The notes below the pieces were generated by a model. The model searched no databases. It had not been told where the DNA came from and was given only the letters and a program-made list of their open reading frames with translations. Made by a program: the position numbers and the translations under genes. Of a stretch of 64,000 nucleotides of DNA, positions 9,684 through 18,178 are shown one piece after another. How positions within the stretch are numbered: the stretch's first letter is position 1; each line of letters starts with the position of its first letter. The stretch is from Chryseobacterium sp. 52 (GTDB lineage Bacteria > Bacteroidota > Bacteroidia > Flavobacteriales > Weeksellaceae), in NCBI RefSeq assembly GCF_002754245.1, contig NZ_PEEX01000001.1, positions 4,010,001-4,074,000 of the forward strand, read 5' to 3'.

Positions 9684-9736
9684 TTTTTTTCCGCTTCTGA
9701 GTTTCAATTATTAAGTCTGACATTTTCTGACAATTA

Positions 9737-9770
9737 AAAAATACTGCTTTACCAAGGGCAGTATTTTTTA
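9737..9770 (+). terminator. Intrinsic terminator after the VOC gene
   Basis: An 11-base stem (AAAAATACTGC at 9737-9747, complement at 9758-9768) with a 10-base loop ends in a T-run, 53 bases after the VOC stop. Confidence 0.88.
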
Positions 9771-10076
9771 TTTCAGGTTGCTTTTCAGGTTTTGATGCGA
9801 AAACCTTATCGGTTTGTATAGCTCCAAAGTTCAATCTACCATTTTAATTTATTTACCTCATTTAATTGATAATTTATTTTCTCATATCACCTCTTGTCAA
9901 TTATATTCTATAAACATTAAATCCAAAGGAATTTTAAAAAAACAATTCCAAAAAAAAACCACAACACAAAGAAATACAGTAACTTAAAATAATAAATAAT
10001 TCCCAATTCATATGATTTATTTTATATTTTTAAGACGAATTTTTAAATTAATAACTCATCATTAAAAAAAACAATT
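9771..10076. other. AT-rich leader region before the small secreted peptide
   Basis: About 300 bases without a supported gene. The last 200 bases are extremely A-rich with many AAAAA runs. The region presumably holds the promoter and 5' leader of the peptide gene at 10077, but no clear TAnnTTTG/TTG pair stands out. Confidence 0.45.
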
Positions 10077-10292
10077 ATGAAAAAAACAATTTTATTAAGC
10101 ACTTTATTCGTAGCAGGTGTAGTAAGTGCATTTCCGTTCAGAACTTCTTGTGGAAAAATTCTCCAGGTCAGCCAAACTATCGCTAATCACATGACACAAA
10201 ATCAATTATCTAGTTATCTTTCAGACTTGAACAGTGAAGCATGTCCCCAACATGCAAATTCAACTCTGGTAACAGTGACCTATACCCACTAA
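10077..10292 (+). CDS. Small secreted cysteine-containing peptide
   Basis: 71 residues. A clean signal peptide (MKKTILLSTLFVAGVVSA, likely cut after Ala18) leaves a mature peptide of about 53 residues with two cysteines (RTSCGKI and SEACPQH) that could form one disulphide. The function is not recognised. The gene is followed by a short terminator-like hairpin and then by a GLPGLI-family gene with nearly the same first seven codons. This suggests a partner relationship, with some read-through. A secreted signalling, bacteriocin-like or surface peptide are all possible. The start is the only sensible one, as it gives the signal peptide. Confidence 0.72.
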   Translation: MKKTILLSTLFVAGVVSAFPFRTSCGKILQVSQTIANHMTQNQLSSYLSDLNSEACPQHANSTLVTVTYTH

Positions 10293-10312
10293 TCATTTAA
10301 AAATCATTCATA

Positions 10313-10340
10313 AGACCGTCATACGTCTGGCGGTCTTTTT
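10313..10340 (+). terminator. Terminator/attenuator between peptide and GLPGLI gene
   Basis: A 9-base stem (AGACCGTCA at 10313-10321 with TGGCGGTCT at 10328-10336, one G-U pair) is followed by five T residues. Its position between two apparently linked genes suggests that expression of the downstream gene is lower than that of the peptide. Confidence 0.8.
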
Positions 10341-10355
10341 AATAATAGAAAAAAA

Positions 10356-11135
10356 ATGAAAAAGACCATACTTCTGCTTCATTTCTTAATCGTAACATCT
10401 GTCTTTGGTCAGAAAAAATTCGATGTGGTTTTTGAAGCTGATTATCAACTAGACTACAAGCTGAATAAAGCCAGTAATTACAAAAAAATAACAACTTTTG
10501 CTCTGCTGATCAATCAAAATGCTTCTTTTTTCAAAAATATGAATAAGTATATCGCAGATTCTTTAGAAATGGAAAAAGCAGACGTGTCTTTGAGTGAATC
10601 TATGAAGTATGTCACAGATTTTCGGGAAACAATCGGTACTACATCTGCAAAACTCTATGTCACAACAGAAATTAACTATCTTGATTATTTGTATGAAGAA
10701 GTAAACGATATACATTGGAAAGTAAAAAATGAATTTAAGACTGTTCTGGGCTTCAAATGTCAAAAAGCAGAAACAATCAAATACGGAAGAACTTGGATGG
10801 CCTGGTTTACGGCTGATATTCCCTTTCAATATGGACCTTATAAATTTAATGGTCTCCCTGGCCTGATTACTGAATTGTATGATAGTAAAGATGAATATCA
10901 TTATACTTTATATTCTTTCAGAAAAAGAAAATACACTTACAAATCAGCTAATATTGCCAGAAATGCAAAGAAAACAACGAAAGAAAAGATTTGGCAACTT
11001 TTAAAAAATAAAGGAGCTGGCAGAATGCAGGTTCATGAGCAATTTATTGAAAATAAGGATGACCTGGAAATGATAAGGCGCAATGTAATAGAAGCGGAAA
11101 AAAATCTAAATCCTCTTGAATTAAGCATATATTAA
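10356..11135 (+). CDS. GLPGLI family secreted protein
   Basis: 259 residues. A signal peptide is cut around SVFG/QKK, and the family-defining GLPGLI hexapeptide is at residues 166-171, preceded by AWFTADIPFQYGPYKF, the usual context. Conserved Cys135 (LGFKCQKA) also fits the family. GLPGLI proteins (TIGR01200-type) are abundant in flavobacteria, exported, and of unknown function. The gene starts 64 bases after the small peptide gene with a hairpin between them. The C-terminus ends LNPLELSIY, close to the NPIELE-like ending common in this family. Confidence 0.88.
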   Translation: MKKTILLLHFLIVTSVFGQKKFDVVFEADYQLDYKLNKASNYKKITTFALLINQNASFFKNMNKYIADSLEMEKADVSLSESMKYVTDFRETIGTTSAKLYVTTEINYLDYLYEEVNDIHWKVKNEFKTVLGFKCQKAETIKYGRTWMAWFTADIPFQYGPYKFNGLPGLITELYDSKDEYHYTLYSFRKRKYTYKSANIARNAKKTTKEKIWQLLKNKGAGRMQVHEQFIENKDDLEMIRRNVIEAEKNLNPLELSIY

Positions 11136-11411
11136 AAGTATCTCTAAAAAATTAAATGCTTTCCCCGAAAAGCCAAGGATATTCTTTTGCAATGAAGCAA
11201 ACGGATCCCAACATTCAAGACCGGGATATTCTAGATGTAATACAAGCAATAGTCCATTTGTCTTATTAAAAGATATTGCAGGAAAGGAGCCGAAGAAACC
11301 ACGTCCGATAAAAAACGTTTAGATGTAAGCAAGCTATAGACCTAACCATGACCTATATTTTAATGAACGAATTTGCGTTTTAAATACTACCTTAACTTAA
11401 TAAAAAAGGAA
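11136..11411 (+). other. Spacer with possible coding remnant
   Basis: About 276 bases lie between the GLPGLI gene and the serine hydrolase gene. One plus-strand frame reads through roughly 11193-11323 without stops and ends with GKEPKKPRPIKNV before a stop. It has no start and no recognised family. The base composition is less AT-rich than true spacer here, so it may be the tail of a decayed exported protein gene. Confidence 0.3.
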
Positions 11412-12461
11412 ATGAAAAATTTAAAAATTTACCTCGCACTGATCATCGTACTTGCCGGTCAAAGTATATCTGCCCAGATAAAAACCATTAAGGGAAAGAA
11501 TATTTCTGCTAAACAAATGGAAACGTTTATTAAGAATCAGATGGATTCACTTGACATTCGTGCCCTTTCAATTGCATTGATAGCCAATGATAAAATAGTA
11601 TATCATAAGGCTGTCGGAACTAAAAACATCCAGAAGGAGCCTGTAGATAATCAGACGATTTTCGAAGCGGCATCAATGACAAAACCTATATTCGCCTACG
11701 TTGTTCTGAAACTTGCGAAAGAAAATATTCTTAACTTAGATACTCCTCTTTATACGTATTATCCTTATAAAGATATTGCCTATGATGATCGTTATAAATT
11801 AATCACCGCAAGAATGGTTTTAGACCACAGTACAGGATTTCCAAACAGAAGAGAAAACAATAAGCTGACGATAAATTTTACTCCAGGTACTAAATTCGAC
11901 TATTCCGGTGAAGGTTATGAATATCTTGCCCAGGTAGTAGAACATCTAACGGGGAAAAAAACAGATAAACTCATTGAAGAATATGCATTGAAGCCAATGT
12001 CTATCAAGAATTCTTATATGTCCTACAATGAATATGTAGCAAAACATTTAACAGACGGGATAAAAGAAAACAATGAAAGAGCCAGAAACGAACCTTATCT
12101 GCAACCCAATGTAGCTTACAGCTTATATACCGATTCTCAGGAATACGCCAAGTTTGTGGCAAGATTAATCAAAGAAAGCAATACCTCAAACAGCATATTC
12201 CAGTCGATGGCCACTCCTCAATTAGAAATTCACGAACCGGATATGGACCCGAATTTAAAAATGTCCATCGGTTTAGGGGTATTTGTGCAGAAAACACCTT
12301 ACGGTCTAAAATATTTTCATGGCGGAAGTAACGGCAACTGTTACAACTCTTTGTTTCAGCTGTACAGAGATTCAAAAATGGGAGCTGTTTATTTTATTGC
12401 CGGCTGCAAGCAGTATGAATTTGCAAAAAGACTTGATGAATTTTTAATCCGAGGAAGATAG
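11412..12461 (+). CDS. Secreted serine hydrolase (beta-lactamase class C / S12-like)
   Basis: 349 residues from the ATG at 11412. An upstream ATG at 11373 would spoil the signal peptide, and AAAAAGGAA precedes 11412. The signal peptide ends at SISAQ. The catalytic SxxK tetrad is SMTK (residues 88-91), the second motif is YSG in FDYSGEGYEYLAQ, and the third region is HGGSNGN near the C-terminus. These are the motifs of beta-lactamase-related serine hydrolases, which include DD-peptidases and esterases. Whether it acts on peptidoglycan or esters is not evident. An alpha/beta hydrolase follows 122 bases later. Confidence 0.86.
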   Translation: MKNLKIYLALIIVLAGQSISAQIKTIKGKNISAKQMETFIKNQMDSLDIRALSIALIANDKIVYHKAVGTKNIQKEPVDNQTIFEAASMTKPIFAYVVLKLAKENILNLDTPLYTYYPYKDIAYDDRYKLITARMVLDHSTGFPNRRENNKLTINFTPGTKFDYSGEGYEYLAQVVEHLTGKKTDKLIEEYALKPMSIKNSYMSYNEYVAKHLTDGIKENNERARNEPYLQPNVAYSLYTDSQEYAKFVARLIKESNTSNSIFQSMATPQLEIHEPDMDPNLKMSIGLGVFVQKTPYGLKYFHGGSNGNCYNSLFQLYRDSKMGAVYFIAGCKQYEFAKRLDEFLIRGR

Positions 12462-12583
12462 CAGGTCTGAAAATCTTCATCTCAGTGAAGAATAAATTTC
12501 CTATCCTTTTTTATTCTATTAATAATCAATATCTTCATAATTCCAGAAAATTCAGGTAAGGAGGTCGATTTTAAAATTTAAAT

Positions 12584-13552
12584 ATGAAAAAACTATTTTT
12601 TTTGTTGATGCTTTTTTCTCTAACCGCCGTAGTAAAAAGTGCAGTACCATGCAGACAAAATCCAATTAAAATCGATACAACAGAGGTTGTAAAAATAGGT
12701 GGAATCAAACAATTTATTAAACTACAAGGTACAGACGAGACCAAACCCTTATTGCTATTTCTTCATGGTGGACCGGGAACCTCATTAATTCCTGTGGCAG
12801 ATGCCTTTACAAATAAGCTCAAAGAGCAGTTTGTGGTTATTCAATGGGATCAGAGAGAAGCTGGTGAAACTTTAAAACTGAATCATTCCCCTGAAGAACT
12901 TTCATTGGGTTTATTACAGAAAGATACTGATGAGTTAATAAAATACCTGCTGAAAAAGTTCAACCGCAAAAAACTTTTTCTGGTTTCCCATTCATTCGGA
13001 TCGATGCTGGGTTTTAATTTTGCAGATAAACATCCCGAATTACTCTATGCTTTTATTCCTATCAGTGCTATTGTGGATCAAAGAACCAGTGAAAAGTTAA
13101 CTATGGATATGCTGAATAAATGGGCTAAAGAAACCAACAACGAGACTGCTGTAAAAGAATTAGCATTGGTGAAAATTCCATTTGAAAAAGAAGACGATTT
13201 ATTCTATTCACAAAAATGGTTATTCATTCATAACGGAGTTGATTTTGCAAAAGAAGATGGTTTTAAAGCAAAGTATCACGAGTGGCTGGCTGTGTGGTTT
13301 CCGATGTGGAAAAAATCTGTCACCAATAATCTTTTCAAAACTTTACCGGTATTGCGCTGTCCGGTATATTTTATAGAAGGCAACGGGGATCAGCAAAAAT
13401 CCCATTACCTTGTTGAAGACTATTACAAGTTTGTAAAAGCACCCAAAAAAGGCATGTTTTGGTTTGAAAAATCAGGACATACTGTTTTTAATAGTGAACC
13501 GGATAAACTGCAACAGGTGATCATTGAAAAAATATTGCCCGAAACTTTTTAG
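12584..13552 (+). CDS. Secreted alpha/beta hydrolase (proline-iminopeptidase-like)
   Basis: 322 residues. A signal peptide ends around VKSA (residue 20), unusual for cytosolic proline iminopeptidases but common in flavobacterial homologues. The oxyanion motif HGGPG is at 61-65, and WDQREAG near 88 corresponds to the WDQRGxG motif of S33 peptidases. The nucleophile elbow SHSFG has Ser137, and the catalytic His is in KSGHTVF near the C-terminus. The expected activity is hydrolysis of peptides or esters in the periplasm. It may be co-transcribed with the preceding serine hydrolase; no terminator was seen between them. Confidence 0.83.
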   Translation: MKKLFFLLMLFSLTAVVKSAVPCRQNPIKIDTTEVVKIGGIKQFIKLQGTDETKPLLLFLHGGPGTSLIPVADAFTNKLKEQFVVIQWDQREAGETLKLNHSPEELSLGLLQKDTDELIKYLLKKFNRKKLFLVSHSFGSMLGFNFADKHPELLYAFIPISAIVDQRTSEKLTMDMLNKWAKETNNETAVKELALVKIPFEKEDDLFYSQKWLFIHNGVDFAKEDGFKAKYHEWLAVWFPMWKKSVTNNLFKTLPVLRCPVYFIEGNGDQQKSHYLVEDYYKFVKAPKKGMFWFEKSGHTVFNSEPDKLQQVIIEKILPETF

Positions 13553-13702
13553 GCTTATTAATATATCTGATTGGTGACTATTACGGAGAAAATGATTTTC
13601 CGCGTATAAAATTGTAGACCTGATAACAATGCTCGATTTTCAAAAAAAGTGGAGTGATTATATTTATGATGTAGAAAGGCTGTTCTCCTCCCCCGCAGTA
13701 TC

Positions 13703-14488
13703 TTATTTCACCAGTTGGCTGGGTGATACACCAAATTCTTTTTTAAAGGCAAAGGAAAAATGCGACAGGTCCTCAAACCCGAGATCAATATAAAAATCTG
13801 AGGGTTTCTGCTTCTTTTTATCCATTAAAAACCAGGCTTCCTGCAGACGTTTCTTCACGAGCCATCGGCTTGGTGTTTCATTGAATACGTCTTTGAAGTC
13901 TCTTTTAAATCCTGATAAGCTTCTTCCGGTGAGATAGGCAAAACGCTCTATATTGACATTGAATTTATAATTTTTCTGCATAAAAGTTTTCATATCAAGC
14001 TTTCCGGGAACTCCAAAATCAAAGAATACTCCTGAAAGCTCAGGCTGCATATGAAGCAGGATAAGCAGAAGCTCTTCTCTTTTAAGATCGGAAAAAACAG
14101 GATTGATGTTCCCAGATTCTGTATAGTATGACTGCAGCGACTGTATATAACCGGAAATAAGATCTGTTTTCTCTACATGGATAAAGGCTTCATGAGGCAA
14201 AAACTTCTGTTCCGCAACCGGATGTTTTTCCCGGAATTTTTTTAAAAATGCTTCATCAAAAATAATGACAATCTTTTCAAATTCACCGCTTTCTTTTTGC
14301 TTGCTGTATCGGGCAAGATGATTTTTACGGACAATACAGCCTTCACCCGGCTTTAAAGAGTAATGTCCGGTTCCGTCATAGCCACTGATCCTTCCTTTTA
14401 TGAGAAATAAAAAGAAATGTTCCTGAACAAACTGCTCTGGGGAGATTTCCGGACCGATATAGCAGGATTTGATTGCTGTAAATTTCAT
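13703..14488 (-). CDS. AraC family transcriptional regulator
   Basis: 261 residues with a C-terminal AraC-type DNA-binding region. The first helix-turn-helix lies around ERFAYLTGRSLSGFKRDF; the signature segment DLGFEDLSHFSFAFKKEFG and the ending GVSPSQLVK are clear. The N-terminus is an atypical cupin-like sensor (GEGCIVRKNHLARYS). It is the last gene of a leftward operon, 7 bases after the metallo-hydrolase gene, so it is likely to regulate that operon. Repeated ATTTTGTTGA sequences in front of the operon are candidate sites. Confidence 0.86.
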   Translation of the reverse strand: MKFTAIKSCYIGPEISPEQFVQEHFFLFLIKGRISGYDGTGHYSLKPGEGCIVRKNHLARYSKQKESGEFEKIVIIFDEAFLKKFREKHPVAEQKFLPHEAFIHVEKTDLISGYIQSLQSYYTESGNINPVFSDLKREELLLILLHMQPELSGVFFDFGVPGKLDMKTFMQKNYKFNVNIERFAYLTGRSLSGFKRDFKDVFNETPSRWLVKKRLQEAWFLMDKKKQKPSDFYIDLGFEDLSHFSFAFKKEFGVSPSQLVK

Positions 14489-14495
14489 ATTGTCT

Positions 14496-15626
14496 TTACT
14501 TTACGTTTTTCCACCATTGTTTGAAAACCTGTGAACTGTTGTCTAGCAGTACTTTTTCACCGATCATAGGTGTAGCCAGCCTGTAGGGTTTGGATTGAGA
14601 CAAGGCACTTATCTTGATGAGGGGTTCATCCCACGGATGCTGTCCCAATGTAAATTTGGAGTGATGTACGGGAATCATATTTCTGGCATTCAATTCTAAA
14701 GTAGCCTGTGCAACTTCTTCCGGCAGTTCGTGTACCGACTGCCATGCTTTATTGTATTGTCCACATTCCATAATCGCCCAATCTATACGGGGATATTTTT
14801 GGGCAATGGATTTAAAACGGCTGTCGTATCCTCCATCACCACTGTAAAAAATATTCATGGACGGTGACTGAATATAAAATGATAACCACAATGCCTGTGC
14901 ACCCGTAAAACCTCTCCCGGAATCATGATGGGTAGATTCCGTAAAAATGTTGAATCCCGGTTTCACCTCTACTTTTTCGTACCAGTCTTTTTCTATAATC
15001 TGCCGGGTACTGTAGCCCCAGCGTTCATAATGGGCTCCTGCTCCCAAACCACAAACCACATGCTTCACTTTTGACTGTAAAGCTTTTACCGTTTCATAGT
15101 CGAGATGGTCATAATGATCATGGGAAAGCAGCATATAATCGATCTCCGGCATATCATCTGCGGTATAAATATCACTTCCTTTATATGCTTTTACGCTTCC
15201 GGGTAATGGTGACGCATTCCCACTGAATACAGGATCTACCAATATTTTCACGCCATCTACCTGAAGAAAAAAAGAAGAATGCCCGAACCAGACCATCACA
15301 TTGCTGTCAGCAGGAAGTGATTTTAAATCTGTTTTTACAGAAGGCAATACATCTACAGGTTCGCGGCGTGGAAATTCCTCAAATAGTGTTTTCCAGCTTT
15401 CCCCCAAGATACTGTACCCTTCTGAAATAATGGGTTTTTCTACCAGATTTCTAAACTTTCCGTCTTTATAATGAGGTGACTTTTTCACCTGTTCCCATCT
15501 TTTTCCTTCGGGTAATGCTCCAAACTTTGGCTGGCGCATATAGAAATAGGTAACTGCTGTTAATACAACTGCAAGAAACAATATCACAGCTACGCTCCAT
15601 TTTAGAATTTTAAATATTCTTTTCAT
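14496..15626 (-). CDS. Membrane-anchored metallo-beta-lactamase-fold hydrolase (NAPE-PLD/RomA-like)
   Basis: 376 residues. An N-terminal hydrophobic segment (about 8-27, SVAVILFLAV onward) acts as an anchor or uncleaved signal. The MBL metal-binding motif SHDHYDHLD is at 168-176. WFGHSSFFLQVDG before it is typical of the NAPE-PLD/RomA-like subfamily, and later metal ligands appear in STHHDSGRG, YSGDGGYD and HHSKF. Substrates in this subgroup include phospholipids, but most members are uncharacterised. The start codon overlaps the stop of the upstream gene by one base (TAATG), a sign of translational coupling. Confidence 0.84.
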   Translation of the reverse strand: MKRIFKILKWSVAVILFLAVVLTAVTYFYMRQPKFGALPEGKRWEQVKKSPHYKDGKFRNLVEKPIISEGYSILGESWKTLFEEFPRREPVDVLPSVKTDLKSLPADSNVMVWFGHSSFFLQVDGVKILVDPVFSGNASPLPGSVKAYKGSDIYTADDMPEIDYMLLSHDHYDHLDYETVKALQSKVKHVVCGLGAGAHYERWGYSTRQIIEKDWYEKVEVKPGFNIFTESTHHDSGRGFTGAQALWLSFYIQSPSMNIFYSGDGGYDSRFKSIAQKYPRIDWAIMECGQYNKAWQSVHELPEEVAQATLELNARNMIPVHHSKFTLGQHPWDEPLIKISALSQSKPYRLATPMIGEKVLLDNSSQVFKQWWKNVK

Positions 15627-16279
15627 TATTTTGCCTGTTTTTTAATATCTGCCACTTCTAAAATATTTTTACTGTACCCTCGGGATACACAGTTGATCAT
15701 GGCTGTTCCCACTTCCTCCATCTTACAGGCCCAATCAGGCAAAATCAAAAGCCATACAGGATACAGCGCCTCGAATATCCTGTAAATAAAGCGTACATTC
15801 TGCTGCCCTTTTACAGGTTTCATAAATCCGGGACGGAAATTATAAACGGCTTTAAAAGGTAATTTCAACAAGGCATTTTCTGTTTTCCCTTTTACTCTGG
15901 CCCACATTACTTTTCCCTGCTCACTGTTATCGGTACGGGAACCTGAAACATAAATGAAGGTCATTTCAGAGTTTATTATACTCAACTGTTCGGCAAACGG
16001 CACTACAAAGTCATATGTTTTTTTGGTAAATGATTCTTCACTTTCACCCACTGAGCTGGCTCCTGCACAAAAAAAGCAGCCGTCATAATCTTTCAGTATA
16101 TCGCTATGCTGATTGATAAGCGAAAAGTCTTCTACGATGAGTTCTTTGAGTTTGGGATGTTTTAATCTGTGTGGTCTGCGGTTGATCATCAAAACTTCTG
16201 ATACCTGTGCATGATCCAGGCAAACGAGCAGAACTCCTTCACCAACTAAACCTGTTGCTCCCGTTATAATTATTTTCAT
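15626..16279 (-). CDS. NAD(P)-binding epimerase/dehydratase-like protein
   Basis: 217 residues. The Rossmann motif GATGLVGEG is at 7-15, and the atypical SDR features include FFCAGASS, IYVSGSRTD and the later PGFMKP. The family resembles NAD(P)H-binding proteins related to HTATIP2/TIP30, which often lack the classic YxxxK. The reaction is unknown. The 3-base gap to the upstream SDR gene and the 1-base overlap with the downstream metallo-hydrolase gene place it in the middle of the four-gene operon. Confidence 0.78.
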   Translation of the reverse strand: MKIIITGATGLVGEGVLLVCLDHAQVSEVLMINRRPHRLKHPKLKELIVEDFSLINQHSDILKDYDGCFFCAGASSVGESEESFTKKTYDFVVPFAEQLSIINSEMTFIYVSGSRTDNSEQGKVMWARVKGKTENALLKLPFKAVYNFRPGFMKPVKGQQNVRFIYRIFEALYPVWLLILPDWACKMEEVGTAMINCVSRGYSKNILEVADIKKQAK

Positions 16280-16282
16280 CTT

Positions 16283-17323
16283 TTATATCTGATTGTATTT
16301 TAAAAGGCTCTCCACTGTAGCTATGATCGCTTGTTCATTGGTTCGCGGCTGCCATCCTAAAAGTCTTTTAGCCTTCTCATTACTGGCTTTACGGTTTACC
16401 CCGATCAGTGGTACGATTGCTTTTGCTCTTTTATCAAATAAGGCAGCTATACGTACCTGCCAGTCTGCTAAGGTTTTGGTAGAGATATTCTGTGAAGCTT
16501 CGGGTATTTTCTCTTTCAAAAACTTTGCAATCTGTGGTAAAGTCATGGTACCTCCTGAAAGGGCGAGAAATCTTTGTCCCTTTGCATCAGGGCTTTCCAT
16601 GGCACGGATATGAAGATCTGCCAGATCTCTTACATCCACAATGGCAAGCTCTATATTAGGAATTGCTTTCATAGAACCGTCCAGCATATTTTTCAGGAGT
16701 TCAAATCCGCTTGATAATTTAGCAGAGAATGAAGGTCCAAAAATAGCGGTGGGATTGATAACAGTCAGTTCAAGATTTCCTCCTTCCCTTTTGATAAAAT
16801 CCCAGGCTGCCCGTTCAGCATATACTTTCGATTTATTGTAAGCAGATAGGCCTTTCTCATTGGGGTCTGTCCAGCTTTCTTCAGTGATCAGTTGGGTAGG
16901 ATCTTTATGACTATATCCTACTGCTCCGAAATTGGAAGTCATCACCACACGTTTTACTCCGGCATCTCTTGCAGCAGTCAGCACACGTAAAGTTCCGTCT
17001 ACAGCAGGACGTATCATTTCATCTTCATGTTTGGGCAAGTGTAAGAAAATAGGAGATGCGATATGTAAAACATACGTGACATTCTTCATAGCTTCCTTCC
17101 AACCGCTATCAGAAGATAAATCTGTTTCAGCGAATTCTACATTTTCATATCCGGTCACTCCTCCATTTTTAAGAGCTGCAATGACTTCATCTTTTCTGTT
17201 CAATGAACGGACTGTAGCTCTTACATGATAGCCTTTCTCCAGAAGTTGCTGAATAGCATGCAGTGCAACAAATCCTGAACCTCCGGTAACCAAAACCAAT
17301 TCGTTATTATTTTCTGTGTTCAT
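16283..17323 (-). CDS. NAD-dependent epimerase/dehydratase (extended SDR, dihydroflavonol-reductase-like)
   Basis: 347 residues if translation starts at MNTENN (17323); a 7-codon longer frame exists. The glycine motif TGGSGFVALH is near the N-terminus (LVLVTGGSGF). The active-site YxxxK is YNKSK in GLSAYNKSKVYAERAAW, with the upstream Ser in MTSNFGAVG. NPTAIFGPSF is the usual extended-SDR substrate-loop motif. Such enzymes reduce aldehydes or ketones, or epimerise sugars. It is the first gene of the operon; a -7-like box lies about 60 bases upstream. Confidence 0.85.
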   Translation of the reverse strand: MNTENNNELVLVTGGSGFVALHAIQQLLEKGYHVRATVRSLNRKDEVIAALKNGGVTGYENVEFAETDLSSDSGWKEAMKNVTYVLHIASPIFLHLPKHEDEMIRPAVDGTLRVLTAARDAGVKRVVMTSNFGAVGYSHKDPTQLITEESWTDPNEKGLSAYNKSKVYAERAAWDFIKREGGNLELTVINPTAIFGPSFSAKLSSGFELLKNMLDGSMKAIPNIELAIVDVRDLADLHIRAMESPDAKGQRFLALSGGTMTLPQIAKFLKEKIPEASQNISTKTLADWQVRIAALFDKRAKAIVPLIGVNRKASNEKAKRLLGWQPRTNEQAIIATVESLLKYNQI

Positions 17324-17368
17324 TTTTAAACTTTTACAGAACAAATTTCCGATATAAAAGGTATCATT

Positions 17369-17401
17369 ATTTTGTTGAGAAGTCCAAATTTATTTTGTTG
17401 A
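17369..17401 (-). promoter_or_regulatory. Candidate promoter and operator repeats of the SDR operon
   Basis: The 10-base sequence ATTTTGTTGA occurs twice in the same orientation (17369-17378 and 17392-17401), 23 bases apart. Between them is CAAATTTA (17385-17392), which on the minus strand is TAAATTTG, a match to the TAnnTTTG -7 consensus. Two direct repeats about two helical turns apart fit AraC-type binding. The rest of the spacer up to 17641 is AT-rich with nothing else recognised. Confidence 0.45.
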
Positions 17402-17641
17402 AAGGTTCAGGGTGATGAAGTATTCGTATGTAGAATGAAAGCCTTATTGAAATCCTTCCATTTTTATATCTTGATGAATAGTAGGTTTTTATTCACTGTT
17501 AAAAGTGTATTAAAACAGTATTTCTGCATTTTACAATTATACTTTGTAAAAACTATAGCTTTTGAAATGACAGTTTATGAACTTTCTATACTTATCAAAT
17601 TAAACTGTAATTTTTTGGAGAATAAATGTCCTTATTGGAAA

Positions 17642-18178
17642 TCATTCTATATTCTTCTTTGAACATTTTATCAAATATTTTTTATTATCTAATAAACTTT
17701 CTTGAACATTGTCAAAGTTATTTTTCTTCAAAGAAAAATTCTTTTTTTTTGGTATTTTATACTGACACTTTTCAGTCATTAATCTTTCGCTTAAAGGATT
17801 GGTTCTGGAACTTAAAATATCAATTAAAAACCAATCTTTTTTTAATTTATCGTAGCTAAAACTTAATAAGTCAAAATCAAGGTACTTTGGCGCATAAGTA
17901 AATTTAACATTAATAATGTTTTTTACTATTTTGACATTTAAATTCCCTGCTTCTGCATTATAATTGGAGAAAAAAAATATTGAATCTTTCTTGTTTCCAG
18001 ACGGTTTACCATATTCAAAAATTAACTTATTTGTAAGGGAATCTTTATAAATAACATCCTGTTTTTGATCTAAATTCAAATCCTTTTTTGCAATAATCTG
18101 ATATTGCGCATTGCTAAGCAAAGGAATTAGCCCAAACCAAATGATGTTACTTTTTTTTAGAAATACACAATTCATCAT
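17642..18178 (-). CDS. Exported protein, probable immunity to effector 1
   Basis: 178 residues with an N-terminal signal-like segment (NIIWFGLIPLLSNAQ, cut before Gln). The remainder is Lys/Asp/Phe-rich with no recognised domain. The first 32 bases overlap the end of the GH19-type effector gene, so the two are translationally coupled. Export to the periplasm is what an immunity protein against a peptidoglycan-targeting T6SS effector would need. That role is inferred from position, overlap and signal peptide only. The central DLNLDQKQDVIYKDS resembles a repeat seen in FG-GAP/VCBS-like proteins, but this is weak. Confidence 0.6.
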   Translation of the reverse strand: MMNCVFLKKSNIIWFGLIPLLSNAQYQIIAKKDLNLDQKQDVIYKDSLTNKLIFEYGKPSGNKKDSIFFFSNYNAEAGNLNVKIVKNIINVKFTYAPKYLDFDLLSFSYDKLKKDWFLIDILSSRTNPLSERLMTEKCQYKIPKKKNFSLKKNNFDNVQESLLDNKKYLIKCSKKNIE

